Source: Ktedonobacteria bacterium brp13 (lineage in GTDB: Bacteria > Chloroflexota > Ktedonobacteria > Ktedonobacterales > Ktedonobacteraceae). Taken from it: a DNA stretch of 64,000 nt. The notes beneath the pieces are model-generated. The model worked only from the letters and a program-made list of their open reading frames with translations, was not told where the DNA came from and made no database searches. Each line of letters begins with the position of its first letter. Position 1 is the stretch's first letter. The stretch is taken from contig AP024096.1 in NCBI GenBank assembly GCA_015099395.1, positions 1,860,001-1,924,000 of the forward strand, read 5' to 3'. The position numbers were made by a program, and so were the translations under genes. Shown here in pieces: positions 1 through 8,996 of the stretch.

Positions 1-112
1 ACCTGCGCGTGACGTGGAGAGAATCGGTGCCCCCTTCTCCCATCTATCCCAATACGCGCGCTCCTCCTGATCTCATACCTTGGGAGAGCGTCGTTTAGCC
101 GAAGGGAACACT

Positions 113-1201
113 ATGTCGAAAATTAGACGAGTTGACGCCTATCTTTGTGACATTGAAGTTGAACGTCCGCGAACAGACGCAATTCAAGCTTTTCTCAAAC
201 AAGAGACAATCTTTGTGGAAATTGAAACGGAAGACGCTATCAACGGTATTGGCTACTCCTATACCATTGGAACTGGAGGGCGAGCCGTTCTCCAATTGCT
301 CAAGCAAGATCTTCTTCACTTGTTAGTGGGTGAAGATGCTTGCCAGATTGAAGCGCTCTGGCAAAAGCTCTTCTGGGCCACGCACGCTACCGCCGTGGGA
401 GCGATTACCAGCCTGGCGCTGGCTGCGGTAGATACTGCCCTCTGGGATGTGCGCTGTAAGGCGGCAAGGCAACCTCTCTGGTTGCTCGCGGGCGGCGCGA
501 AAAAGAAAGTTCCCTTATACGATACCGAAGGCGGCTGGCTGCATCTCTCGACCGAGGAGCTGGTGCAAGGAGCGATTGAATCGAAAAAGAGGGGCTGGCC
601 GGGCGTCAAACTCAAAATCGGCAAACCATACGCGGAGGAGGATGCCGAGCGGCTCCAGGCCGTGCGCCAGGCTATCGGGTCGCGTATGCATTTGATGGTC
701 GATGCGAATCAATCGATGACGTATCCCGAAGCCAAGAGACGCGCACGCTTCCTTGAGGAGGCCGGAGTCTTCTGGTTTGAAGAGCCATTGCCTGCGGAGG
801 ATGTCAGTGGACACGCGCGGCTGGCTTCCTCTACCAGTGTACCAATCGCGGTGGGAGAGAGTATTTACAGTTCCAGCCATTTTCGTGAGTACCTGGCGAC
901 AGGCGCAGCAGGCATCATTCAGGTAGACGCCGCGCGTATTGGAGGTATTACGCCCTGGCTGAAAGTAGCTCATTTAGCGGAGAGCTTTAATGTGCAGGTG
1001 GCTCCTCACTTTTTGATGGAGCTGCATATTAGTCTGGCCGCCGCCGTCCCCAACAGCCTCTATGTGGAGCATATCCCGCAGTTGCGAGCTGTTACAACCC
1101 GCGAGGTCCAGATTGAGGAGGGCTATGCTCTGGCGCCCAACGAACCAGGCCTGGGCATTGCCTGGGATATGCAGGCAATTGAGCGCACCAGGGTCGCGTA
1201 A
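113..1201 (+). CDS. Enolase-superfamily enzyme (mandelate racemase / muconate lactonizing type)
   Basis: Cytoplasmic enzyme of about 362 residues, the usual length for this superfamily, which abstracts a proton alpha to a carboxylate with a Mg2+-bound barrel active site. Visible landmarks are the KLKIGK lysine motif, the metal ligands in MVDANQS, FEEPL and AVGES, and a C-terminal HFLMEL histidine region. The ATG at 113 is preferred because GAAGG lies 8 bases upstream; an in-frame TTG at 80 is weaker. It leads a tight operon with a sugar ABC importer, so a sugar-acid dehydratase or racemase role is inferred. Substrate cannot be read from sequence. Confidence 0.9.
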   Translation: MSKIRRVDAYLCDIEVERPRTDAIQAFLKQETIFVEIETEDAINGIGYSYTIGTGGRAVLQLLKQDLLHLLVGEDACQIEALWQKLFWATHATAVGAITSLALAAVDTALWDVRCKAARQPLWLLAGGAKKKVPLYDTEGGWLHLSTEELVQGAIESKKRGWPGVKLKIGKPYAEEDAERLQAVRQAIGSRMHLMVDANQSMTYPEAKRRARFLEEAGVFWFEEPLPAEDVSGHARLASSTSVPIAVGESIYSSSHFREYLATGAAGIIQVDAARIGGITPWLKVAHLAESFNVQVAPHFLMELHISLAAAVPNSLYVEHIPQLRAVTTREVQIEEGYALAPNEPGLGIAWDMQAIERTRVA

Positions 1202-1213
1202 GAAAGCAGGTAT

Positions 1214-2236
1214 ATGATGAATACCAAACAGGGCGGATCATCCCGCCTCTCTTTTGGAGGGCGCACACTCATCCCGTCTACGCTCCTGCGCATCTCGCCC
1301 CAGGCTGGCCTGTTGCTCGTGAATCTGCTTCTGTGGGCGATTTTTGGGTTGGTCGCTGATGGTTTCCTCAGCAGCTTCAATCTGTTTGCCTTGAGCCGAG
1401 ATATCGCGCTTTTTACGGCCATTGGCTTTGCCCAGATGCTCGCAATCTCTATGGGCGAGATGAATCTTTCGGTAGGAGCAATCGGAGGAGTGGCAGCCAT
1501 CTTCGCTGGCTGGTTGATGCAGGCATTTGGGATACCGTTTGTGCTGGCAGCCGTGCTGACCATTTTGCTCGGCGCGGTTATGGGCTGGTTCAATGGTTGG
1601 CTGACTGTACGCACCAATATCAATAGTTTTATTGTCACATTAGCTATGGCCAGTGTCTATACCGGGCTCTTGATGATCATTACGAAAGCGCAGGTTTTTA
1701 GCAATCTGCCATTCGACTTTATTCGCTTTGGGCAGGCAAGCCTTGGCTTCGTTTCACTGCTTCTGCTCATTGTCTTGTTGCTGGCCGGGTTGCTGATCGT
1801 GCTCTACCGTAATAGCGAGTTGGGCAGATGGATGCTGGCAGTGGGCGCCAATCGGCGGGCAGCGGAGTTCGCGGGCATTCCGGTGGGTCGCACGCTCCAG
1901 ATTGGCCACGCGCTCTCCGGGTTGCTGGCGGGATTGGCTGGCGTGTTATTCGCTGCGCGGCTGGCCTCCGCGTTGCCTTCAATTGGCGTCGATTGGGTGC
2001 TGCCCTCGTTCCTCGCACCTGTGCTGGGCGGCACGATTTTGAGCGGCGGCGTAGTCTCTGTTGTCGGCACCTTGTTTGGCGGTATGCTGGTAGAGAGTAT
2101 CACCAGCGGACTCAACTTGTTGCAAGTGAACAACTTCTGGGTGCTCTTCTTTCAAGGTATCATCCTGCTTCTCGCCGTTCTCCTTGATCGACTCCGCTCG
2201 GTACTGGCTCAACGCAAGAAAGGACAGAGGCTATGA
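1214..2236 (+). CDS. Ribose-type sugar ABC transporter permease 1
   Basis: Integral membrane permease of about 340 residues in the BPD_transp_2 (RbsC-like) family, with eight or more hydrophobic segments. It carries the family signature around GEMNLSVGAIGG and the cytoplasmic loop VGANRRAAEFAGIPV, which contacts the ATPase. It starts 12 bases after the enolase-superfamily gene with AAGCAGG upstream. Its stop overlaps the next permease by 4 bases (ATGA), implying translational coupling. Together with the next two genes it forms an importer core; no substrate-binding protein is seen here, so that gene may lie upstream of the window. Confidence 0.9.
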   Translation: MMNTKQGGSSRLSFGGRTLIPSTLLRISPQAGLLLVNLLLWAIFGLVADGFLSSFNLFALSRDIALFTAIGFAQMLAISMGEMNLSVGAIGGVAAIFAGWLMQAFGIPFVLAAVLTILLGAVMGWFNGWLTVRTNINSFIVTLAMASVYTGLLMIITKAQVFSNLPFDFIRFGQASLGFVSLLLLIVLLLAGLLIVLYRNSELGRWMLAVGANRRAAEFAGIPVGRTLQIGHALSGLLAGLAGVLFAARLASALPSIGVDWVLPSFLAPVLGGTILSGGVVSVVGTLFGGMLVESITSGLNLLQVNNFWVLFFQGIILLLAVLLDRLRSVLAQRKKGQRL

Positions 2237-3237
2237 AAACACGTTTCTTTGTGCGCGTAAGATCAGTGGCACAAGGAGAGTGGCTCGCGCTCCTCCTTGT
2301 GATTGTTGTCGGAGCAATCGGCCTGAGCCTGTGGCAGGCGCGCTTTGCCAGTAGTTACAATGTCTATGTGTTGTTGCGCAGCGTCTCCGTGATGATTATT
2401 GTCGGTCTCGCGCAAATGGTCGTGCTGGCTGTCGGCGAACTCAATCTTTCAGTCGGGACACTTGGCGGCTTTATCGCGGTCATTTTAGGGATGATGCTTG
2501 AGGTCTGGCATCTTCCTTTGCCCCTGGCCATTTTGTTCGCGTTGGCCATAGGTGCATTGGCTGGCTTCATCAATGGACTTTTGATCGCGATGAGTGGCAT
2601 TAATGGCTTTATTATTACCCTGGCCACCGCGAGCGCTTTCACAGGATTGAGTCTGGGCCTGACACAATCTATTCCTTTTTATCAACTCCCAGCCAGCCTG
2701 ACCAATTTTGGGCAACAGGCCTTTGGACCGCTTCCTTACACACTCTTTATCACCATCGTGGTCGCGCTCTTGTTGGCTGGTTTCCTGGGCAAGACGGTTT
2801 TAGGACGGCACTTACTGGCAACGGGCGGCAACCGTGTGGCTGCCGCTCTCTCCGGCATCTCTCTCAAACGCTCGCTGATCTGGGTACATACGCTCTCTGG
2901 TCTGTTAGTTGCTGTTGCCGCGATTATTGGTACTGCCCAACTCGGTTCCGCCCAGCCGACCATCGGTGATGACTGGGTGTTGACCTCCTTTGCCGTACCC
3001 ATTATCGGGGGCACCACTCTTCTGGGCGGATCTGTCTCGGTCATCGGCACATTTCTGGCCGCGCTTGTGATCGCCCTGATGAACAATGGCCTGATTCTCA
3101 TCAAGGCCGATCCCTACTGGGTGCAATTTCTCCTGGGAGTTTTGATTCTGGCCTCAGTTGGATTAGGACAAGTCCGGGCTTCCTGGAACATCTGGCGGCA
3201 AAAAAGAGGTGGGGAGGGCAGAAAACGCTATGTTTGA
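2233..3237 (+). CDS. Ribose-type sugar ABC transporter permease 2
   Basis: Second RbsC-like permease of 334 residues, homologous in plan to the preceding one (GELNLSVGTLGGF; loop TGGNRVAAALSGISLK). Two different permeases suggest a heterodimeric channel, as in YtfT/YjfF-type systems. It starts inside the stop of permease 1 and overlaps the ATPase gene by 8 bases, so the three proteins are probably made in fixed ratio. The C-terminus is basic and cytoplasmic. Confidence 0.9.
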   Translation: MKTRFFVRVRSVAQGEWLALLLVIVVGAIGLSLWQARFASSYNVYVLLRSVSVMIIVGLAQMVVLAVGELNLSVGTLGGFIAVILGMMLEVWHLPLPLAILFALAIGALAGFINGLLIAMSGINGFIITLATASAFTGLSLGLTQSIPFYQLPASLTNFGQQAFGPLPYTLFITIVVALLLAGFLGKTVLGRHLLATGGNRVAAALSGISLKRSLIWVHTLSGLLVAVAAIIGTAQLGSAQPTIGDDWVLTSFAVPIIGGTTLLGGSVSVIGTFLAALVIALMNNGLILIKADPYWVQFLLGVLILASVGLGQVRASWNIWRQKRGGEGRKRYV

Positions 3238-4759
3238 GATCCAGCATGTCAGCAAAAGCTTCCCCGGCGTGCGCGCCCTCGCTGATGTTTCGCTCTGTCT
3301 GCAAGCGGGAGAAATCCATGGCTTGATCGGTGAGAATGGCGCGGGCAAATCGACGTTGATCAAAATTATTACCGGTCTGTATCGTCCTGACACCGGTCGC
3401 TTGCTTTTACAGGGCAACGAGCTTCATCTTGCGTCAACGCGCGCGGCCCTGAAGGCAGGGATTGGCGCGGTCCATCAAGAGCGCAATCTGATTCCGCGTT
3501 TTACCATCGCGGAGAATATGCTGCTTGAACGTTTACCAGCGCGCATGGGCATTGTGCAAAGCGCTGCGCTCAAGCAAGAAGCGTTCCACTGGCTACAAAA
3601 GCTCCATCTCGAACTTGATCCAGAGATGGAGGTGGCGCAATTGAGCGTGGCTCAGGCGCAACTGGTTGAAATTGCTAAAGCGCTGACGCTCGATAGCCGG
3701 ATTTTGCTTCTGGATGAACCAACGGCTTCGATTACCCCTGCTGAAACCGAGCATCTTTTTCGCATCTTTCGCGCGCTACGCGATCAGGGGGTAGCACTCC
3801 TCTTTGTGAGTCACAAGCTTGAAGAGATTTTCTCTCTCTGTGATCGCCTGACGGTTTTGCGCGATGGGAAAGCAGTTGTGGTCAACCAGGATATCAAGAC
3901 GCTGGATCGAGAACAAGTGCTCACGGCGATGATTGGACGGGCGCAGACCATCGCTGATCTGCCTGCGCGCGTGGTTGATGATACGCAGATCGTACTCGAA
4001 GGGCGCGAACTGCGTACCGCGCGTGGCCATCGACACATCAATTTTGCGCTGCATCGCGGCGAGATTCTTGGTCTGTATGGCCTGGTGGGCTCAGGACGAA
4101 GCGAGCTGGCGCGTGCCCTGATCGGGGTAGAAGCGGTTACGGGCGGCAAGATCCTGGTAAATGGCCAGCCCGCTTCTCCGCGTGGGGTGCGCCAGGCCAA
4201 GCAAAAATACCGCATTGGCTATGTGACGGAGAATCGCAAAGAGGAGGGGCTGCTGCTGATCCTGGATGTGGCCACGAATATAGCCACTACCGTCTGGGAG
4301 CGCTTGCGGCATTTCCTTGGCTGGATTCCCAGGCGCTCGGAAGAGCAACTGGCTGGCACCTATGTGGACCGGCTGGGCATCAAAGTCTCCTCGGTCGCGC
4401 AACAGGTTGGCACGCTCAGTGGCGGTAATCAACAGAAGGTCAGTCTGGCCAAATGGCTCGCCGCCGATTGCGCCATTCTGATCATCGATGAGCCCACGAT
4501 TGGCATTGATATCAGAACGAAGGGTGAGTTTCATCAGCTTATCTGGCAACTGGCCTCTGAGGGCAAATCCATTCTCCTGATCTCCAGCGATATGCCAGAG
4601 ATGTTGCACCTGGCAGACCGTGTGCTGATCATGAATGAGATGCAACTCGTCGGTGAAATGCAAAACTCCAGAAATTACAAGGAGATGAGTCAGGCGATTA
4701 TTCAGGCTATTCATACACATCCCGCGCACACGGAAGAAGGGGAGGCCGAAGTCCACTAG
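3230..4759 (+). CDS. Sugar ABC transporter ATP-binding protein, double cassette (RbsA/MglA-like)
   Basis: About 509 residues with two nucleotide-binding domains in one chain, the normal plan for ribose-type importers. The first has Walker A GENGAGKST and Walker B LLLDEPTA. The second has a degenerate P-loop (GLVGSGRSE), signature LSGGNQQK and Walker B LIIDEPTIGID. The ATG at 3230 follows a strong GGGGAGGG ribosome site; an upstream in-frame GTG at 3209 sits inside that site and is rejected. It powers the permease pair encoded just upstream. No strong terminator follows. Confidence 0.92.
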   Translation: MFEIQHVSKSFPGVRALADVSLCLQAGEIHGLIGENGAGKSTLIKIITGLYRPDTGRLLLQGNELHLASTRAALKAGIGAVHQERNLIPRFTIAENMLLERLPARMGIVQSAALKQEAFHWLQKLHLELDPEMEVAQLSVAQAQLVEIAKALTLDSRILLLDEPTASITPAETEHLFRIFRALRDQGVALLFVSHKLEEIFSLCDRLTVLRDGKAVVVNQDIKTLDREQVLTAMIGRAQTIADLPARVVDDTQIVLEGRELRTARGHRHINFALHRGEILGLYGLVGSGRSELARALIGVEAVTGGKILVNGQPASPRGVRQAKQKYRIGYVTENRKEEGLLLILDVATNIATTVWERLRHFLGWIPRRSEEQLAGTYVDRLGIKVSSVAQQVGTLSGGNQQKVSLAKWLAADCAILIIDEPTIGIDIRTKGEFHQLIWQLASEGKSILLISSDMPEMLHLADRVLIMNEMQLVGEMQNSRNYKEMSQAIIQAIHTHPAHTEEGEAEVH

Positions 4760-4803
4760 GAAAAAAGGGGCCTTCGGATTTTTATGTGTTTTGACTTACC
4801 CAA

Positions 4804-5218
4804 TCACAAGGGCAGGGGTAACTGGACAAGTGTGGATGGCAAGGCGTCGCCCGCCTGGTCATCCACACTCGCCTTTTCCAGAACATCGCTCATTTTGGGC
4901 TTCGGTCGGCGCGTTTGACGCAATACGTGCTGCCCAAAGAGAAGCCGCGCACGTAGGACAGCAAAAAAAGTAACCTCTTCCTTGACGATCAACGGAACGG
5001 ATGAGCGAATTGAGACCTTCAACCAGGCCGCCAGTGTAACGATGCGTAAAATAGTCAAAAATCCACTGACTCCACCGCTCAACAGTTTGCAGGAACTCCT
5101 CGAATGCATCTGGGAACTGGCTCTCTTCTACTTTCTTAACCCAGGCAGCATAGCAGCTCATCGCTTCATCGCGTAGGGACACCATCCCGCTTGTTGTGTA
5201 ATGGCAGAGGCATCTCAT
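4804..5218 (-). pseudogene. ISL3-family transposase C-terminal remnant, frameshifted
   Basis: The minus strand encodes the end of an ISL3-type transposase: a stretch with FDYFTHRYTGGLVEGLN in one frame, continued after about position 4990 in another frame by FFAVLRARLLFGQ. The N-terminal zinc finger and most of the DDE domain are missing and the reading frame is broken, so it cannot be active. It lies directly downstream of the ABC operon. Confidence 0.7.
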
Positions 5219-5291
5219 TGAGAAAATGTTTTTGCATGATCAAGCAAGATAGCGGATATGTGGGAGAAACAGATCAACTGAAGGCAACAAA

Positions 5292-5363
5292 GGGACAAAG
5301 GGACAAAGGGACAAAGGGACCAAGGGACCAAGGGACCAAGGGACCAAGGGACCAAGGGACCAA
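5292..5363. repeat. 8-bp tandem repeat, nine copies
   Basis: Three GGGACAAA units followed by six GGGACCAA units, strictly contiguous with no spacers. The sharp switch between two variants suggests expansion by slippage. It sits between the ISL3 remnant and the IS256 element and has no visible gene. Confidence 0.95.
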
Positions 5364-5436
5364 GGGAGAATAGTACACAGAAATCTAGAAAAGAAAGATA
5401 CCCTCTTTGACCAACCTAAGAATACTGGTCGGTTGT

Positions 5437-6648
5437 TTATCGATCAGCCAAGAAATGATCAGCTTTTAGCTGATCATTTCTTGGCAAATGAATATCCTGC
5501 ATGACGGCCCACACAATCGTGAGACACGATGTTTCCGTGGTGAAGGTGTCAATCTGATCCGTCCGCTGCCGCACATTGCTGAAAAAACTTTCAATGGCAT
5601 TGGTCGTGCGAATGTAGCGGTGCATTACCGGCGGAAAGTCATAATAGGTCAGAAGGTGCTCCTCGTCTTCGCAGAGGCTTCGTATGGCCTCGGGATAGCG
5701 CTTCTGGTATTTGGCTTTGAACGCTGTCAAATTGAGGAATGCATCCTCTTTCTTCTCTTGTTTGAAAATGCCTGCGAGTTCAGTACTCACCTCTTTGCGC
5801 TCACGATGCGGGATCGCGTTCATCACATTGCGTTGTTTATGCACGACACAGCGTTGCCGAGGGGTTGCCGCAAAGAGCGCGGCAACGGCCGAGAGGATCC
5901 CCTCATGTCCATCGGTCACAATCAGATCCATCTGCGTTGCCCCACGTCGACGCACATCTTGCAAGAGGCAGCTCCAGCCATCTTTGCTTTCCTCTGCACA
6001 AGCACGCAACGCTAAAACTTCTTTGTTCCCCTCGAGATCAACGCCGAGTGCGGTTAAGAGAACCGTTGAATCGGTTTGGTCTCCATGGCGTGCCGTGAAA
6101 TACACCCCATCCAGGTACAAGATACACCAGTGTCCTTGGAGAGGGCGTTCACGCCATGTTTCAAATTGTTGTGTCAACGTTTGATTGAGGCGACTCACCG
6201 TGCTGGCGCTGGGAGCAACTCCCGTCAAGGTCTCCGCGACTTCTCCGACCTTTTGGGTACTGACTCCGGCAACGAACATCTGCGTTAAACCCTCTGCGAT
6301 GTGGGGTTCATAGCGGCTGTAGCGGTCGAACACCTGCGTATGAAAGTGGCCTTCGCGATCCCTGGGTACCTGAAGGTCTTCAATGGGACCAGACGAGGTT
6401 GCCAGATCTCGCGTGTAGGTTCCATTGCGATACCCTTTCCTCTCAGCAGTGCTCTCCCCCCAGGCCGCACCCAGGAATTGCTCCAGTTCCTCGCGCATGA
6501 CTTCTTCGATGACCACGCGTACTGCACTGCGCGTGAGGGCGCGTAAATGCTCATGGAAGGCGTGTTGGTCTGGCAGTGATGGAACTTCTTGCTTCGACGT
6601 TGAGAGGTCCGTGTCCGATGTGGTACTCTTTTTCTTAGCAACAGGCAT
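5437..6648 (-). CDS. IS256-family (mutator type) transposase
   Basis: About 403 residues, full length for the family. The DDE acidic residues are visible in YLDGVYF, IVTDGHEG and NAIESFFSN. The N-terminus (MPVAKKKSTTSD) is basic and unstructured. The ATG at 6648 has AAGGAG at ideal spacing; an upstream TTG at 6666 is less likely. The frame is intact, so this is the best candidate for an active transposase in the window. Terminal inverted repeats could not be assigned by eye. Confidence 0.9.
   Translation of the reverse strand: MPVAKKKSTTSDTDLSTSKQEVPSLPDQHAFHEHLRALTRSAVRVVIEEVMREELEQFLGAAWGESTAERKGYRNGTYTRDLATSSGPIEDLQVPRDREGHFHTQVFDRYSRYEPHIAEGLTQMFVAGVSTQKVGEVAETLTGVAPSASTVSRLNQTLTQQFETWRERPLQGHWCILYLDGVYFTARHGDQTDSTVLLTALGVDLEGNKEVLALRACAEESKDGWSCLLQDVRRRGATQMDLIVTDGHEGILSAVAALFAATPRQRCVVHKQRNVMNAIPHRERKEVSTELAGIFKQEKKEDAFLNLTAFKAKYQKRYPEAIRSLCEDEEHLLTYYDFPPVMHRYIRTTNAIESFFSNVRQRTDQIDTFTTETSCLTIVWAVMQDIHLPRNDQLKADHFLADR
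5447..5485. terminator. Perfect 18-bp inverted repeat at the end of the IS256 transposase gene
   Basis: Arms GCCAAGAAATGATCAGCT and its exact complement flank a 3-base TTT loop, overlapping the last codons of the transposase gene. The stem is long and perfect. It could stop transcription across the insertion end or block read-through translation; it lacks a long T tail. Confidence 0.5.
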
Positions 6649-6666
6649 AGTTTTCTCCTTTTTCAA

Positions 6667-7019
6667 GAAATGAAGAACTTGTTTGAAAGGGACAATCTAT
6701 GCTTGTATTATTGTCTTTCACCTCTCTGTTTGGGAAGGCTTTCCTTTCCACACAACTCGGGATGGTGTCTTTGAGGAACATAAGGTGGATGTACCGACGG
6801 GCATCACATGCCAACGAACGAGACTTCTAGGTACCGAAAACGGTACCTAGAAGGAAAAAGCGACATGGTCAGGAAGTTCCAGACTAGGTCGCTGACACCA
6901 AGGCCGAGATACACGTACAAGAGAACATACAGTTTTGGAGACGCCAGTCCCACGGGATGCCCAACAAGGTTGCAGCAAGCAGACTGTAATCTGAATTTGA
7001 GTCACCATCATCTCCGTTG
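6667..7019. other. Non-coding stretch with a perfect 13-bp hairpin
   Basis: No supported gene. The clearest structure is an inverted repeat at 6824-6853 (CTTCTAGGTACCG, loop AAAA, exact complement). It lies between the IS256 transposase start and the integrase remnant and may be the outer part of the IS or a terminator of an older gene. Confidence 0.5.
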
Positions 7020-7161
7020 CGTATGTTTGTTGCTTTTTTACGCGGTACGCGTCGTACTTGGCTTTGAGGCTGCTCAGGTACACTTTTACATACCGCTCGG
7101 TCATGGCAAGGCTGGTATGCCCAAGAAATTCTTTGACGGTGTAGATTTCTCTCTCTGCATA
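7020..7161 (-). pseudogene. Tyrosine recombinase (integrase) C-terminal remnant
   Basis: The minus strand encodes a stretch with VKEFLGHTSLAMTERYVKVY, the conserved box II of tyrosine recombinases: the LGH histidine followed nine residues later by the catalytic-type tyrosine. It is followed by a basic tail (LKAKYDAYRVKK). The rest of the enzyme, including the first catalytic arginine, is absent. It marks a decayed integrative element next to the IS256 insertion. Confidence 0.65.
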
Positions 7162-7220
7162 GTTATGTTGTAGAGCTTACCACCAACTTTGAGTCAGGGC
7201 CAACGCCTTCTTTATATTGA

Positions 7221-8573
7221 CTATAAGACATAGATTGATTCATCGAAGAGATGAGGGTATTGTACTTTCATCAGGCTTGCACCCAATTGTGCGACCTCAA
7301 AGCTATTACCGAAGCTACTGGCTTTAAGTTCATTATAAAGGCGTTCAATGCGTACAATGCCAAGATTTTCCTGAAGCTGATTAGCTAATGATAATGAATT
7401 TTGGGCTAGAGCCGTAGCAATAGGATAATATCCCTTCTGTATATACATTCGTGCTTGACGTTCGTAAATTCCTACATAGCGGTTTTGAAAAGTTGAAGGA
7501 GTGAGATCAGCGGCTAGAGACATTTCTTCTAAAGCTGCATCGGGAGAGCGTAGAGACTTGACTGGGGATGATATTAGCATACATGCTTTATCGTAGTGAA
7601 AATCACCAATATCAAATCTTATAGCACGTGAGCCGCCTTCCTTGCGTGCAACGTCAAGTTTTTTCTCAACCTCATCAAACAACGTTAATGACGATTTTAT
7701 ATCCATAGATTCTTGTGATAACAGAGACTGAGTTAGGGCAACCATCATCACAGCAAAACCACTCATTTTTGGTCCAATGAGATAAGGAGTCCCAGTTGGC
7801 CAGGTACGGTTATCTATTACCGTGATAGCTGTATAATCTTGTAGAGCAGCCGTATAGCAACGGGCAACCATTTTAACATTTGCTTGGTCAGGAAAAGTAT
7901 CAGCAAAGCTACGATAAGCATGACCTCGAAGAGCGAGTACATCAGCTTGTAAATCATAATAGCTATTTTCTTTAGCCAGAGTAAGCGCATTATCAGTGAG
8001 TTTCATTGTTAATTGATAATTTCTATGATCATGTGCGATATTCGCTAGAGCAATATGAAAACCACATAACAAACGCATTAATATATTTTTATCGATTGAT
8101 GACACATATGGCAGAGCATTATGAATATTTCTGATGCGTTTGATCACATCGTGAGATGCTATTTCGGCGGTATTTGTATAATAATTATCCCAAAATGTAT
8201 CGAGTGAAACTGCATACTCTCTAGTATCAATATTTTCATGTTTTGAGACATCGAGTAACATACGTTCTAATGTAGACTTTGACTTACCAGGTAAAACAGC
8301 AACTGTTTCAAGGCCAAACATCGCCATAGGAATGCCTAATAGGCGAGCCATGATCTCACGGCGTTTTGGATCGGCTGGAAGAGAACTGTTCTTTTCCATG
8401 AGTTGAATCATCCTTCCACTTATTGGGTGCCTATAAATGAGGTTGCCATAGAGTTCACCAAGTTGCTCCGCAGTCCAGTGCTTCACTTGCTTACGATAAT
8501 AGCGCATAACCTGCCCGTAATCTTGCACCTGTTCTGAGTCGAGGGCAAGAATGTGATGTTCAAAATCGCCCAT
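7221..8573 (-). CDS. Probable XRE-like HTH regulator with TPR-like helical repeats
   Basis: About 450 residues. The first 75 resemble a divergent XRE-type domain (RYYRKQVKHWTAEQLGELYG, then a PADPKRREIMARLLGIP stretch), a plan I associate with TPR regulators of filamentous Chloroflexota. The remainder is alpha-helical and TPR-like, with no transmembrane segment or signal peptide. The ATG at 8573 has AAGGAG 9 bases upstream; an upstream extension to 8630 lacks a site. It is divergent from a 16-codon ORF and a membrane protein, with an inverted repeat between them. Ligand and targets are unknown. Confidence 0.65.
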   Translation of the reverse strand: MGDFEHHILALDSEQVQDYGQVMRYYRKQVKHWTAEQLGELYGNLIYRHPISGRMIQLMEKNSSLPADPKRREIMARLLGIPMAMFGLETVAVLPGKSKSTLERMLLDVSKHENIDTREYAVSLDTFWDNYYTNTAEIASHDVIKRIRNIHNALPYVSSIDKNILMRLLCGFHIALANIAHDHRNYQLTMKLTDNALTLAKENSYYDLQADVLALRGHAYRSFADTFPDQANVKMVARCYTAALQDYTAITVIDNRTWPTGTPYLIGPKMSGFAVMMVALTQSLLSQESMDIKSSLTLFDEVEKKLDVARKEGGSRAIRFDIGDFHYDKACMLISSPVKSLRSPDAALEEMSLAADLTPSTFQNRYVGIYERQARMYIQKGYYPIATALAQNSLSLANQLQENLGIVRIERLYNELKASSFGNSFEVAQLGASLMKVQYPHLFDESIYVL

Positions 8574-8794
8574 ATTGATATCTCCTTTTAATAACCCACC
8601 GTTCGTTAGTTCTTTGTAAAGCCAACGCACAGGCCCGTTTGTTCAAGTGAAATTGGCAAAAAAATGAGCGAGCCGTGAGAAATAAGATAAGAAATCTAGC
8701 CAGAGACACACAAGAGTCTATTACGTAAACAATCAGCTTAGACATACTAAACATATGCTCTTATACATTTATTGTAAACCTCTTACACGCATAG

Positions 8795-8835
8795 AAAACG
8801 AAATAATAGCGAACAAGTCCATATTATTTCGTTTT
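8795..8835. promoter_or_regulatory. Inverted repeat in the divergent region of the TPR regulator
   Basis: A perfect 14-bp inverted repeat (AAAACGAAATAATA and its complement, 13-base spacer) lies between the minus-strand regulator (start 8573) and the plus-strand genes at 8922 and 8997. Position suggests an operator, possibly for the regulator itself; the T-rich right arm also allows a terminator-like fold. Confidence 0.4.
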
Positions 8836-8921
8836 GGGCGAAGCTCTTACCAGAACAGGCTCAACATTTCTTTATTTGAACCCATAAATAAACTAATATT
8901 ATTATACACAAGGAGTTATAC

Positions 8922-8972
8922 ATGAGGAATAACTCACAGACAAATATCAATGCAGTAGATGCCATTTTTTAA
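8922..8972 (+). CDS. Short ORF, 16-residue peptide
   Basis: ATG at 8922 with AAGGAG 6 bases upstream, an excellent ribosome site, encodes MRNNSQTNINAVDAIF then TAA. It ends 24 bases before the next gene. It has no signal peptide and no match I recognise. It could be a leader peptide controlling the downstream gene or a signalling peptide for the divergent TPR regulator. The strong initiation site is the only direct evidence that it is translated. Confidence 0.4.
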   Translation: MRNNSQTNINAVDAIF

Positions 8973-8996
8973 GCGAGAGCAGAGAGGGGATTTCCG

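Noticed and set aside
4740..4785. Terminator after the first ABC operon
   Set aside because: Only a 6-bp stem (CCGAAG/CTTCGG) with a 22-base loop before a T run; too weak to call.
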